DNA of 64,000 nucleotides from Temperatibacter marinus (GTDB lineage Bacteria > Pseudomonadota > Alphaproteobacteria > Sphingomonadales > Kordiimonadaceae), in contig NZ_CP123872.1 of the NCBI RefSeq assembly GCF_031598375.1, forward strand, positions 1,488,001 through 1,552,000, written 5' to 3'. Both the position numbers and the translations under genes were made by a program. Shown here one piece after another: positions 47,081 to 56,109 of the stretch (position 1 is its first letter; every line of letters begins with the position of its first letter). The notes under the pieces were generated by a model. It was not told the origin of the DNA. It did no database searches and saw only the letters and a program-made list of their open reading frames with translations.

Positions 47081-47530
47081 TCAGAGTTTAATGATCATAT
47101 CGACACGGTGCATGCCATCGCCCCATCCATTGGGAATGTTTCGAATAGCTTGAGCCTGGAATTTTGCGAAAAAGGAGCAAGTTTTATGGCTAGTGGCAAT
47201 TTGAATTGTTTTGAATTTTTGGGCATGAGCCTTCTCAAAAATTTGGCCCATCATTTCTTTTCCGATGCCGACCCCTTGGTGTTTGGGGGAAAGCATGATC
47301 CACGTAATGCTTGCTAAACTCTTTTCTTTTTCTGCAGCAAGGCCAAAGGCCCCAATAATGTCATCTCTCAAAGTGCAGACCTGATAGCCTTCAGGGTTGT
47401 TCTTGAGATAGTCCTCATATTCTGGGCGTTCATGAGGTAAAAAATGCTCAGGGCAACTGGCATCGAACAAGGCCAAACAAGCCCTGGAATGAAGAGGCGT
47501 GAAATCCACAAATTCTATACAATCCTTCAT
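47081..47530 (-). CDS. GNAT family N-acetyltransferase
   Basis: A 149-residue acetyltransferase. The acetyl-CoA pyrophosphate loop is seen in LSPKHQGVGIGKEMMGQIF (about 85-103, Q/RxxGxG/A). The substrate is not identifiable. It follows the FAD-dependent oxidoreductase gene after about 20 bases on the same strand, so it may be in one transcript with it. Confidence 0.8.
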   Translation of the reverse strand: MKDCIEFVDFTPLHSRACLALFDASCPEHFLPHERPEYEDYLKNNPEGYQVCTLRDDIIGAFGLAAEKEKSLASITWIMLSPKHQGVGIGKEMMGQIFEKAHAQKFKTIQIATSHKTCSFFAKFQAQAIRNIPNGWGDGMHRVDMIIKL

Positions 47531-47550
47531 TTGAACTTGTGCCCTTCTTG

Positions 47551-49125
47551 CTATCCTGTAATCTTTTTCCAGACCTTGAAAAACCCAAAAGATCCCGCCA
47601 TGACACCTGCTGTTGCGACACCACTAATCATGGCCCCGCCCACACCAAAGGCGAAAGCATCAGCCCCTGTAAGGTATAAATTTTTCACTGGCGTCTTTAC
47701 GCCTAAACATTTTTGTTGATACCGTTCTGGGGTTGCTTTTACTCCGTAAATGGATCCTTTAGGTGAGCCGACGAAATGTTGTGTTGATAAAGGCGTTGAG
47801 AGATCATAATAGCTCACCATATCTTTGAACCCTGGAAAGCGTTCTTCAGCAAGATTTAAGAGGCTTTCCGCAATCTGCTCCTTCAGTTTTTCATAGTCTG
47901 TCCCGCGGTTCATCCATTCACTGCCCTGCCATTTTTCCACAGCGGCCCAATCCATAAAACCTATCAGTTCAGCGCGGTGGGTTTGACTGCGCGGGTCCTT
48001 TAGGGAGGGTACAGATAAATACCCACCTTTTGCCATGCCCTCAGTGAGGCCAGTTCCCTTTGCATAGTTGTTATGGTCATAGCTTGAGAAGATCCAGTGG
48101 TTCTCTCCGCGGAAGCCTAGTTTTGCAGGGTTATCGTTAAAGGCAATATACATGGTCGCAGTGGACATGTCAGCAATCAACGGCTCCAATGCTTTGGCAT
48201 GCTCAGCTCCGTATTCCTTAGGGAGTAATTTATCATACGTGAGGTGAGCCCCCGCACAGCTGACAATTTGAGGGGCATTAAATCGCTTAAGCGTTCCCCC
48301 TTTTTTTCCCTTTTTTGCGAGAACTTCAACACCTACAGCTTTGCCGCTCTCTACGATAATTTCTTTGACTTCATGGTTAATGAGACAAGTGCCCCCTGCC
48401 GCTTCGATCAGGGGCATGATGGTATCCGCCATGCTGGCAGCGCCGCCTTCGGGATAATAGCCACCATGAAGATAATGGTTAGCAACAAGAGCATGGGTGC
48501 CAAAGGCTGCTTCTGAAGGGGCGAGGCCGTAATCTCCCCACTGAGAAAGAAGAACAGCTTTCAATTTCGGGTCTGAAATAAGGGGGTCTATAATGTCATC
48601 TACAGTTGCCAGAGCCACTTTATTGTGGCTGCGCATCATCAATCGAGCTAGGAATTTCATCGGACTTGGCAATACTTCTTTGAGCATACGGCCATAGTTC
48701 CATTTTCGCGCAGCCTTTAAAGCCGCAAAATAAGCGTGAATGCCTGTCTCTTCATGGGGGAACTGTTTGATCAAATCTGAAACGAATTGTTTTTTATCTC
48801 CCACTTGGCCAAAGGAAAAATCTGGGTAATCGAAAACATCAAAAGGATCTTCCATTCTCTGCCATTTAAGATGACCATCAGTAATGAAATCGCTGATTTG
48901 ACGCATGGTTGCCCCGTCGTTCATATCCCCAATATAATGTACGCCGACGTCCCATTCATTGCCACCGGGTCGGCGAAATGTATGAGTGAATCCGCCTATT
49001 TCATAATGGCGCTCTAGGATTAAACAGCGTTTTTTGTAAAGTTTGGCGAGAATGGCTGCTGTGGTTAGTGAGCCAATGCCAGACCCAATAAAAATGGCAT
49101 CATAGGGTTCTTGTATATTTGTCAC
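47551..49125 (-). CDS. NAD(P)/FAD-dependent oxidoreductase, RetSat/CrtI-like
   Basis: A 524-residue flavoprotein of the phytoene desaturase/retinol saturase group. The N-terminal FAD motif is AIFIGSGIGSLTTAAILAK and is followed by ILERHYEIGGFTHTF and WDVGVHYIG, typical of all-trans-retinol 13,14-reductase-like proteins; the C-terminal FAD segment is NLYLTGADAFAFGVGGAMISG. The GTG at 49125 has AAGGAG six bases upstream and is preferred to a GTG 27 bases earlier. The substrate is probably a polyene or fatty lipid. It is divergent from the AbgT transporter gene. Confidence 0.85.
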   Translation of the reverse strand: MTNIQEPYDAIFIGSGIGSLTTAAILAKLYKKRCLILERHYEIGGFTHTFRRPGGNEWDVGVHYIGDMNDGATMRQISDFITDGHLKWQRMEDPFDVFDYPDFSFGQVGDKKQFVSDLIKQFPHEETGIHAYFAALKAARKWNYGRMLKEVLPSPMKFLARLMMRSHNKVALATVDDIIDPLISDPKLKAVLLSQWGDYGLAPSEAAFGTHALVANHYLHGGYYPEGGAASMADTIMPLIEAAGGTCLINHEVKEIIVESGKAVGVEVLAKKGKKGGTLKRFNAPQIVSCAGAHLTYDKLLPKEYGAEHAKALEPLIADMSTATMYIAFNDNPAKLGFRGENHWIFSSYDHNNYAKGTGLTEGMAKGGYLSVPSLKDPRSQTHRAELIGFMDWAAVEKWQGSEWMNRGTDYEKLKEQIAESLLNLAEERFPGFKDMVSYYDLSTPLSTQHFVGSPKGSIYGVKATPERYQQKCLGVKTPVKNLYLTGADAFAFGVGGAMISGVATAGVMAGSFGFFKVWKKITG

Positions 49126-49289
49126 GCTCTTCTCCTTATCCCAAGAAAACACTAGCCTTAAGGCTTAGGAAAGTGCAACTGCTAATCCCGCTTTGGAAGA
49201 GATTAAAACAAAACTGGAAAATGTTTGGAATACCCATTAAGCTTTTATCGTTTCCCATTGGTTCAATAAAAAAGGGTCTGACACTTACT

Positions 49290-50891
49290 ATGACACAGCA
49301 AAATAAGGCACCCACCTCTAAGAGAGCAGAACCTGCTCAGTCTGGTTTGTTTTCAAGATTTTTATCGACTGTAGAATGGCTCGGGAATTTACTGCCTCAT
49401 CCAGTTTCACTCTTTGCCATGTTGGCTATTTTTATTGTTCTCTTAAGTGGTGTTCTTGGCTATTTTGATGTGGCTGTTGCGGACCCAAGGCCTGAAGGGG
49501 CAAAAGGGCGTGAGGCCGATGGCATGATTGCTGTGGTGTCGCTGATGTCAGCAGAAGGATTGCAGCGTATTGTTATGGGTCTGGTGACGAATTTTACTGG
49601 ATTTGCCCCCTTAGGCACAGTACTTGTTGCTATGCTCGGCGTTGCAGTAGCTGAACATAGCGGTTTGATTTCTACAGCGTTGAGAGCTTTGGTTTTAAAT
49701 GCATCTCAGCGCGGGGTAACCTTCGCCATTGTTTTCGCAGGGATCATTTCAAATACAGCTTCTGAACTTGGCTATGTGGTTCTGATACCACTAGCCGCTG
49801 TAATCTTCCATTCACTTGGGCGTCATCCTCTTGCAGGGCTTGCAGCGGCATTTGCGGGCGTATCTGCGGGATATAGTGCGAATTTACTGATGGGGACAGT
49901 GGATCCTCTGCTATCGGGCATTACGGAAGCTGCCGCGCATATGATTGATCCTGACTACGTTGTTGGTCCAGAAGTGAATTGGTATTTTATGTTTATATCG
50001 ACGTTTGTAGTGGCGTTGATGGGAACGCTCGTGACAGAAAAAATTGTAGAGCCTCGGTTAGGGAAGTTTGACCCCACCCAAGCCTCTGTAGAACTTGAGC
50101 CACAGTTGATGGAACCGCCGACAGCTCAAGAAAAACGCGGCCTTAAGATGGCGGGCCTTTCCTTTGTTTTGTTATGCGGCGTTCTGGCGTTAACGATTGT
50201 CCCTGAAGAGGGGATCCTGCGCCATCCCGAGACAGGTGAAGTCGCCGGCTCGCCTTTTTTAAAGGGAATTGTAGCCTTTATTTTCATCACCTTTGCCATC
50301 CCTGGTTTTGTCTATGGACGGGTTGCGGGGACCATGAAAAATGACAGAGATGCCATTGATGCAATGGCAAAGAGTATGAGCACCCTAGGCCTCTATATTA
50401 CGCTTGTATTTTTTGCAGCACAATTTGTGGCCTTTTTCAAATGGACAAATTTAGGCACTGTTCTAGCTGTGAAAGGGGCGGCCATGTTGCAAGCAACGGG
50501 GCTAGATGGCCCTGAGGTCTTTATCCTGTTTATCATTATGTGCGGAATGGTGAATTTATCATTGGGTAGTGCGTCTGCTCAGTGGGCAGTCACAGCCCCC
50601 ATCTTTGTCCCCATGTTGATGTTAATCGGCTATGCCCCTGAAGTCATTCAGGCGGCTTATAGAATTGGTGATTCTGTGACCAATGTGATTGCCCCCATGA
50701 TGAGTTATTTTGGCTTGATTTTGGCGATGGCTGCGCGCTATCAAAAAAACCTCGGTATGGGAACTCTTATAGCTACGATGCTTCCTTATAGTTTGGTCTT
50801 CATGGTTGGTTGGACAATTCTCTTTTATGTCTGGGTGTTCTTGCTTGGTATGCCTGTCGGTCCAGGGGCAGAGACTTATTATCAGCCATAA
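49290..50891 (+). CDS. AbgT family transporter
   Basis: A 533-residue membrane protein of the AbgT (p-aminobenzoyl-glutamate transporter/ion transporter) family. About eleven hydrophobic helices, with VSAGYSANLLMGTVDPLLSG and the re-entrant-hairpin region NLSLGSASAQWAVTAPIFVPM conserved. Members export sulfonamides or take up p-aminobenzoyl-glutamate using ion gradients. I take the ATG at 49290 (MTQQNKAPTSKRAEPAQSG); the frame is open to 49119 but that extension overlaps the divergent gene's start and is rich in basic residues. It ends just before a small hairpin. Confidence 0.87.
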   Translation: MTQQNKAPTSKRAEPAQSGLFSRFLSTVEWLGNLLPHPVSLFAMLAIFIVLLSGVLGYFDVAVADPRPEGAKGREADGMIAVVSLMSAEGLQRIVMGLVTNFTGFAPLGTVLVAMLGVAVAEHSGLISTALRALVLNASQRGVTFAIVFAGIISNTASELGYVVLIPLAAVIFHSLGRHPLAGLAAAFAGVSAGYSANLLMGTVDPLLSGITEAAAHMIDPDYVVGPEVNWYFMFISTFVVALMGTLVTEKIVEPRLGKFDPTQASVELEPQLMEPPTAQEKRGLKMAGLSFVLLCGVLALTIVPEEGILRHPETGEVAGSPFLKGIVAFIFITFAIPGFVYGRVAGTMKNDRDAIDAMAKSMSTLGLYITLVFFAAQFVAFFKWTNLGTVLAVKGAAMLQATGLDGPEVFILFIIMCGMVNLSLGSASAQWAVTAPIFVPMLMLIGYAPEVIQAAYRIGDSVTNVIAPMMSYFGLILAMAARYQKNLGMGTLIATMLPYSLVFMVGWTILFYVWVFLLGMPVGPGAETYYQP

Positions 50892-50904
50892 GAAACTAGA
50901 GGGA

Positions 50905-50928
50905 ATGGGGTAGATGATGACTACCCAT
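50905..50928. terminator. Weak hairpin after AbgT gene
   Basis: GGGTAG (50908-50913) pairs with CTACCC (50921-50926) around a seven-base loop, and flanking AT pairs extend the stem with a one-base bulge. It lies between two convergent stop codons. There is no strong T tract, so termination is only possible. Confidence 0.4.
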
Positions 50929-50953
50929 TTGTCTCATAATGCTTTAAGCGGTC

Positions 50954-51694
50954 CTATTGGGAAATGACTATCCAATCGCTGACCACAGTCTCGCGGAAGT
51001 CGCCCATTGTCTTGAAGGCTTTGCTCATCCTGTCATATAACCTGTCGTCCAGTTTCAGGTTACATCCGATATTGAGGGACGCGCTGGATCGTTTCAGCGC
51101 GATTTCCGGTACTGGGAATCCGAGATGCCGTGCTGCGAGCGGTACATCGATAAGGCCACCAGCCCAGAAATCGGCGCGCCCCTTGTAGAACGCCATAGCC
51201 GCTTGGCGGTCTTTACGGGCGACAATTACTGTTGCACCATATTCCTCGGCTAGTCCTTTGAGCGAGAGGCTATCAGTTTTCCCGATTACAATACGGCCTT
51301 TCAATTCCTCTAGCGAGCCAAGCTTCTCGGGGCTTCCCGGTCTGGCGAAGATAGCTAGTCCTCCCTCCGCCAACGGCCCGATCCAGCGATAGCGAGCTTC
51401 CCGAGCGGGGGTTCGGTTCATGTTAAACAGACAGGCCCTAGGGTCCATTTCCGTTTTACGCAGTGCTCTCAACCATGGCAAAACCGTTAGCTCATAGTCG
51501 ATCCCCGACCGCCTCATCAGCTCCGTGACGATCACATAGCCGATGCCCGTTGGTTCCTTACTATCCTCTTGATAATAAAAATACGGATGATTGACCTCTG
51601 TCACCAGATGGACACGAGGCACAATATCTTCAGCGGTGACGCAGGTGCTGATCAAAGATGCCAAAGCCACGAGTGTATATTGTATCGTTTTCAT
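50954..51694 (-). CDS. Periplasmic solute-binding protein (SBP type 3-like)
   Basis: A 246-residue exported protein. A signal peptide (MKTIQYTLVALASLISTCVTAE) precedes an amino-acid-binding-type domain with YFYYQEDSKEPTGIGYVIVTE, LPWLRALR, GRIVIGKTDSL and a C-terminal lobe. The ATG at 51694 has AGGAAGG upstream; the frame is open 120 bases further but without a ribosome binding site. No ABC permease or ATPase gene is adjacent. By eye its GC is higher than that of its neighbours, which suggests recent transfer. Similar free-standing binding proteins may be signalling or scavenging proteins; the ligand is unknown. Confidence 0.75.
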   Translation of the reverse strand: MKTIQYTLVALASLISTCVTAEDIVPRVHLVTEVNHPYFYYQEDSKEPTGIGYVIVTELMRRSGIDYELTVLPWLRALRKTEMDPRACLFNMNRTPAREARYRWIGPLAEGGLAIFARPGSPEKLGSLEELKGRIVIGKTDSLSLKGLAEEYGATVIVARKDRQAAMAFYKGRADFWAGGLIDVPLAARHLGFPVPEIALKRSSASLNIGCNLKLDDRLYDRMSKAFKTMGDFRETVVSDWIVISQ

Positions 51695-52149
51695 CAACCT
51701 TCCTCTTACATGCCTACAAAAAATAATATATTGTGAGAGTATCTTCAAAATGTACGCTCTGCAATAGACACTCTCTCGCGGGGCTCTTATTGCGATCTTT
51801 GTAGCTTTTCTCACGGAAATTCACAGAGTTTCTTATAACTCATCAAAGCACCTAAAAAAATCCCACAAGGAGGGCTATTTTATTAGATGGCGCCCAAAGC
51901 GGATAAAATGAGACCTGATACGTCACTAAGCTACACAGTAATGTCTTAAATCCTAGAATTGGTGATAAATAATAAAAGTATATCAGCCATGGGTAATTGT
52001 TGCGACTAAGGGCTACAGCCCACAATCATTCAGATAGCGCGTATTTGCTCAATGAAGACGATTAAAACATAGGAGAAAATAATAGCAAGACCAGAGGATC
52101 AAAGCTCATAGATATCTGTGATTCAAGCAATGTTTTAGACTGATCAAAA
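51695..52149. other. Non-coding stretch in island-like region
   Basis: About 455 bases without a convincing gene. No repeat pair, RNA gene or terminator was recognised. It separates a solute-binding protein gene from a DUF6090-like gene, both on the minus strand, so it should hold the promoter of the first. Confidence 0.4.
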
Positions 52150-52983
52150 TCATGGCGTTTCCTTTTTATGCATGACACTGTTTGTGCTACCAGTGATGGG
52201 ATAGTGTTGATGTATCAATTCGATAATTTCTTGGCCATATTTTTTTAGTCTAGGTATTTCATGTGAGGTCCGTGAACTCAATGTTTGACTAATCTCTTTA
52301 TAGACATTTGCCATAGCCCTAATAGACGGTAAATCCTGCGTTAGAAGTACAGTATTATTACTGAGCGCTTTTTTGTATAGTGGTCCATCTTGTATACGCG
52401 TATTTGCGTTTACAATATTGCGGTTGGCTTCTCTCACCAGTTCCCGGCTGTTAGGATAATTCATATCTATAATCTTGATCGCTAGGCTAAAAGCTTCGTG
52501 CATATATTGTTCGTCATTAGTATAATCAAGATCAAGATGCCGCGACAGCGCATCATAGTCTGATATTTTTTTGATCAGTTCAGGGCTGGTAATTTTGCGA
52601 ATAGCACCAGAATTTTTAAGCTGATCTAGTGTAGCTCTGTTCCAGCTGTATGGTCTATATCCCGGTGACGTCGTAAATAAAAAGAGATCGAGGTTACTAA
52701 GCTGGTGAAGTGGAATGTCCTTAATATGTTTTGCCAGCATTCGGCCTTTAGTCCCCCTAAGATCGATTTGCTCAGCTACGGGAATTAACATTTCAGCGTC
52801 TTGTTGTAAGTCATTTTCAAGGGCTGAAAGATACTGTTCTATTTGCAATTGCTCGTTTCTTTCATCGTTCCAGTCAGTGACTTGCATACCAAGGAAAATA
52901 CCCGTAACAACCACAAGCATGTCCAGCCCAACGGCAAACCAGTTTTGCTCAGTAACGTGTTTCACAAAGCGACGTAAGATCAT
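52150..52983 (-). CDS. DUF6090-like single-pass membrane protein
   Basis: A 277-residue protein with one N-terminal membrane helix in the conserved setting QNWFAVGLDMLVVVTGIFLG followed by QVTDWNDERN, a pattern seen in the DUF6090 family of marine bacteria. The rest is helical and charged (YLSALENDLQQDAEML and later) and likely lies outside the membrane, on the periplasmic side. No catalytic motif is visible. Function is unknown. It lies just downstream of a decayed integrase gene next to tRNA-Arg, so it may be cargo of the old element. Confidence 0.65.
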   Translation of the reverse strand: MILRRFVKHVTEQNWFAVGLDMLVVVTGIFLGMQVTDWNDERNEQLQIEQYLSALENDLQQDAEMLIPVAEQIDLRGTKGRMLAKHIKDIPLHQLSNLDLFLFTTSPGYRPYSWNRATLDQLKNSGAIRKITSPELIKKISDYDALSRHLDLDYTNDEQYMHEAFSLAIKIIDMNYPNSRELVREANRNIVNANTRIQDGPLYKKALSNNTVLLTQDLPSIRAMANVYKEISQTLSSRTSHEIPRLKKYGQEIIELIHQHYPITGSTNSVMHKKETP

Positions 52984-53069
52984 AGCTTTCCTCCCCAGAA
53001 AATATTTGAATAATATCTATATGGGAATTGTAGAAGAATGTAAAATTGAGATGACGACACCGGCTGAGT

Positions 53070-53645
53070 TCGCCCTAACCACTCATGCTGTACATCACGA
53101 GGATATCCATTGCCATATCCCTCCTTACTTTTGCCTTACCTGACATTCTCAGAGTTGATCTATGATATCAGATGGGCATTGCTCCGCCTGCAAACGATCA
53201 CGTAAGTCATGTCACAGCTATGGATGACACAACCCTTTGGCACATAAGCAGCTAGCGACTTGTATAAGGTGGCGCTCGCAGCATTAGTCTTGCAAGAAAT
53301 TTGATCCGTATGCCGTGGAAACGTGAACACATCTTCAACAGCCCTACCTGCTTTGCGGACCTTAACCATGTCCCTACAAATGGTACTTTTCTTTCACTGC
53401 TGGATGTCTTTAGTTAACGTCACAGATAGGGATTTAGGTCGATGTATAGCACCACATTGTCTAAGTGTATATCGTCTATAGCTAGACGCAAAATCTATAT
53501 TAACCTCATACCCGTGCCATTGATCAGATCAACATTCCATCTGATATCATCGTTCACGAGCCGACATTGTTCCTGTTCGGGACCTAATTCATTATCCGAC
53601 GCTTGCCTCTTTAAACTTTGTAGGGCTGGTCCCCTCTTGGAGACT
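53070..53645 (-). pseudogene. Decayed tyrosine recombinase (integrase), C-terminal half
   Basis: Reading the minus strand in several frames gives a clear phage-type integrase catalytic domain in pieces. In order they are NDDIRWNVDLINGTGMRLI, stop TAG (53495-53497), ILRLAIDDIHLDNVVLYIDL, stops TGA (53420-53422) and TAA (53414-53416), LKTSSSERKVPFVGTW, all in one frame; then FTFPRHTDQ through ATLYKSLAAYVPKGCVIHS in a second frame (53369-53160 open); then HDLRDRLQAEQCPSDIIDQ in a third; then GYGNGYPRDVQHEWL in a fourth. The shift after VIHS falls inside the catalytic HxxR box. The N-terminal half is missing. The remnant begins about 30 bases from the 3' end of tRNA-Arg(ACG), the usual position of an integrase in an element inserted there. 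Confidence 0.85.
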
Positions 53646-53675
53646 GTAACAGGATTTGATTGTCGTGAGAGTGAG

Positions 53676-53752
53676 TGGCGCACCGGGGAGGATTCGAACC
53701 CCCGGCCCCTAGATTCGTAGTCTAGTGCTCTATCCAGCTGAGCTACCGGTGC
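53676..53752 (-). tRNA. tRNA-Arg (anticodon ACG)
   Basis: A complete 77-base cloverleaf on the minus strand. The acceptor stem is GCACCGG/CCGGTGC with discriminator G and an encoded CCA, the D arm is AGCTCAGCTGGATAGAGC, the anticodon stem is CTAGA/TCTAG with loop CTACGAA (anticodon ACG, whose A34 is normally deaminated to inosine by TadA), and the T loop is GTTCGAATC. A decayed integrase lies on its 3' side. Confidence 0.96.
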
Positions 53753-53920
53753 GCATATATTCAATTGTGTCACACAAGAAGACTGATACCCTCTTGGTGT
53801 GCGGCGGAACCTACTCAGATTGCTTTAGGATTGCAAGAAGAAATTTCTTTTTATTGTAACTTTTATAAAAGAAAGATAGATTGGCCTGAGTTCTAACCTT
53901 CAAAAACGACCTATACTTAC

Positions 53921-54433
53921 ATGCAAAATTTTGTAAAACCTATTGTTATTACTGGATTAATTCTGACTCTTTGTGGCTGCGTTGGCTATCAGCATGAATG
54001 GCCAAAATTGACAGATCCACTCCCCAAAAATGTGGAAATGTCAGCGTCTTCGATTGAAATAAAAGGACATCCATCTCCCATAAGAGAGAGTGTCGAGTCT
54101 CTGTCTGCTGTTTCTTTAACGACGGAGACGATTGAAAAACAAGTGCCTGCTCTCACGATGGCCCTGAAGGAAGCCCAGTCAACATTGATGGCGGCTTTGG
54201 CCTTCTATGAAAAAGAACAACCAGAGGAGGCTAAAGAAGTGGCTTGGGGAAGTTTGCAAATTGCCTATACACGTCTTTCACAGCAGTTCAGTAAGCTTGA
54301 AGACCTTATCCGTGCAGTCGAGCGTGGCAACAAGAGCGAGATGTCTTCATTGTTGAAGATGCTTCTCAAACAGCATGAAACAACTCTTGCCTCAATGAAA
54401 TTAGTCAGCCCTTTTGTTCTGCGAAAGAATTAA
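53921..54433 (+). CDS. Small lipoprotein, unknown function
   Basis: A 170-residue protein whose N-terminus (GLILTLCGCVGYQHEWP) has a lipobox ending at C19 or so, so it is lipid-modified and held in the inner or outer membrane. The rest is helical and hydrophilic, with amphipathic stretches (KEAQSTLMAALAFYEKEQPE). No domain is recognised. Its stop lies four bases before the convergent kinase stop. No ribosome binding site is obvious before its ATG. Confidence 0.65.
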   Translation: MQNFVKPIVITGLILTLCGCVGYQHEWPKLTDPLPKNVEMSASSIEIKGHPSPIRESVESLSAVSLTTETIEKQVPALTMALKEAQSTLMAALAFYEKEQPEEAKEVAWGSLQIAYTRLSQQFSKLEDLIRAVERGNKSEMSSLLKMLLKQHETTLASMKLVSPFVLRKN

Positions 54434-54437
54434 GGCA

Positions 54438-55907
54438 CTAGCTGTCGGGATTAATCGGCAGATAGATAAGGAAGTGACTGCCCTCTTGAGAAGTTTCTTC
54501 CAATTCAATGGTGCCTTTATGGGCTTCGACCATTTCTTTAGCGATGGCTAATCCTAGGCCCGTTCCGCCTTTTGTCTTACGTGTCGTACTCACAAAGGGT
54601 TTGAATAATTTTGCTTGTGCTTCTTCATTGAAACCGGGCCCTGTGTCGCAGAGCCTAATCTGATGATAATCATCTACAGGCTTGGCTGCGACGGTGATCG
54701 ACCCTTCGACTTCCATCGCTTCTAAGCTGTTTTTCACTAGATTATAAATGACACGAAACAACTGATCTGGATCCGCTGGAATGAGATAATCTATGGGTAC
54801 TGCGTTATGAAATTCCACCGGAGAATCGCCCATGTTCAGGCTATCAGCAATTTCACTAGCTAGGTCATGTAAATTGACCTCTCTAAAAACAGGATCTGGT
54901 TCTTTGGCAGATCCATATTTAAGGGTGCGGGTGCATAAATCAATGGCGCGAGTGAGGGCCCGCTCCAGACGCCCTGTAATTCGCGTTATTTTGGGGTCTT
55001 CAACGCGAGCGAGGGTGGAAGAAGCAAGCGAGGCAGTGGTGAGCATGCCGCGCAGATCGTGGTTGATCTTACTGATTGCTTCCCCTAATTCTGCTAAGCG
55101 TTGTTTTTGCTTTAGCGACTGTTGGACGTGTTGCTGACTGCTCCGCAATTCTCTGGATACAACGCCAATTTCATCGCGTCGCTTGCTATAAGGAAGAACC
55201 GCTTTGGGATCTTCTGAGTTTGATTGAAAGCGTACAATGTTTTTCTTCAGCCGCCGCATGGGCCTAACAACCACCCAGTGCAGGCATAGATAAACAAGCA
55301 GGCCTGTGGAAAAAGAAATAAGTGCGGATAGGATAATCAAGTTGTTTGAGTGAGCAATCATGGCCTCATAAAGCTCTTCTTCGTAGACGGTCATCTCAAT
55401 CCACATCGTGTCTTTGAGAATTGGCTCACCAATCACACTGATATAACGATCCCCTTCTGCAGAGAAGGTTTCCATTGCATCCGCGATCAAACTACCGATG
55501 GCTGCCCCGCGGATGTCGTATACTGTTTCAACATCTGAAGGCATTTGATCAAAGCCGAGCATGCGACTTTGGTCATTCCTGCGCATGACAATCGAAACAA
55601 CACCCGAGGCCGCAAGCAGGTTTCGTTCTAGCTCTGGCGTTACCCGATTCATAGGGCTAGCTTCTAAACTCATGGCCGCGATTTGGGCGGCCTTAAGGGT
55701 TTGACTCAAATAGGTTTCTCTAAAAGTTGCTATGGCAGGGAAATAGACAAAGGCTTCTACAAGCATCACAAAAAGTACTGTGACGATAAGAATCTTTGAT
55801 CTAAGACTGGATCGAATAGGCCGGTATCGTTCTGGCATCGCCTTATATAAACCTTTTGAGGGCACTTTAAGTGCCGCATACTTACTAACAAAAAGTGATT
55901 CTTCCAT
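54438..55907 (-). CDS. Membrane sensor histidine kinase
   Basis: A 489-residue kinase. Two transmembrane helices (about 38-60 and 188-210) enclose a periplasmic sensor region; a HAMP-like linker (VVRPMRRLKKNI) follows. The phospho-acceptor is the histidine in AISKINHDLRGMLTTA, an HDLR-type H box different from the common HExxR/HELR form. The ATPase domain has NLVKNSLEAM (N box), CDTGPGFNEE and KGGTGLGLAIAKEMVE. No response regulator is adjacent. It is divergent from rpmH and may have no operon partner. Confidence 0.85.
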   Translation of the reverse strand: MEESLFVSKYAALKVPSKGLYKAMPERYRPIRSSLRSKILIVTVLFVMLVEAFVYFPAIATFRETYLSQTLKAAQIAAMSLEASPMNRVTPELERNLLAASGVVSIVMRRNDQSRMLGFDQMPSDVETVYDIRGAAIGSLIADAMETFSAEGDRYISVIGEPILKDTMWIEMTVYEEELYEAMIAHSNNLIILSALISFSTGLLVYLCLHWVVVRPMRRLKKNIVRFQSNSEDPKAVLPYSKRRDEIGVVSRELRSSQQHVQQSLKQKQRLAELGEAISKINHDLRGMLTTASLASSTLARVEDPKITRITGRLERALTRAIDLCTRTLKYGSAKEPDPVFREVNLHDLASEIADSLNMGDSPVEFHNAVPIDYLIPADPDQLFRVIYNLVKNSLEAMEVEGSITVAAKPVDDYHQIRLCDTGPGFNEEAQAKLFKPFVSTTRKTKGGTGLGLAIAKEMVEAHKGTIELEETSQEGSHFLIYLPINPDS

Positions 55908-56026
55908 ATTTTTATGAATTAGGCGATTAATTTCATCAAAAAAATGTGAATAGCATGACTAAAGGGATATTTTTCATAGAATTTACGCCATAAACCAGAA
56001 AAATGACATCTTAGAGCATGACTCGG

Positions 56027-56055
56027 TTGACTTTAGTGTTCGGGGGCGTTATGTA
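56027..56055 (+). promoter_or_regulatory. Sigma70-type promoter for rpmH (predicted)
   Basis: TTGACT (56027-56032) and TATGTA (56050-56055) are separated by a 17-base spacer, a good match to the housekeeping promoter consensus. They lie 55-80 bases upstream of the rpmH start. Transcription starting about 56062 would serve rpmH and, by read-through, rnpA-yidD-yidC. Confidence 0.6.
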
Positions 56056-56109
56056 CCGCTCAAATTATCCGTTCAGCAGTCGGCTGGGCGACAAACTGGA
56101 GTAAATCAC

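Noticed and set aside
51888-51900. GATGGCGCCC as a possible att copy of tRNA-Arg(ACG)
   Set aside because: Only six or so consecutive bases match the tRNA 3' end, which is within chance.
53160-53369. Open frame of 69 codons that looks like a small gene
   Set aside because: Its sequence is one fragment of the decayed integrase in the correct order with fragments in other frames, so it is not an independent gene.
53163-53550. 14-base inverted repeat (ATGATATCAGATGG near 53163 and its reverse complement near 53537)
   Set aside because: Both copies fall inside integrase codons (PSDII and DDIRW), and similar codon runs explain the match; no other structure supports a functional repeat.
55908-56109. 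Replication origin near rpmH
   Set aside because: rpmH is near oriC in some bacteria, but no DnaA-box cluster, AT-rich unwinding element, dnaA or parAB gene is visible here.
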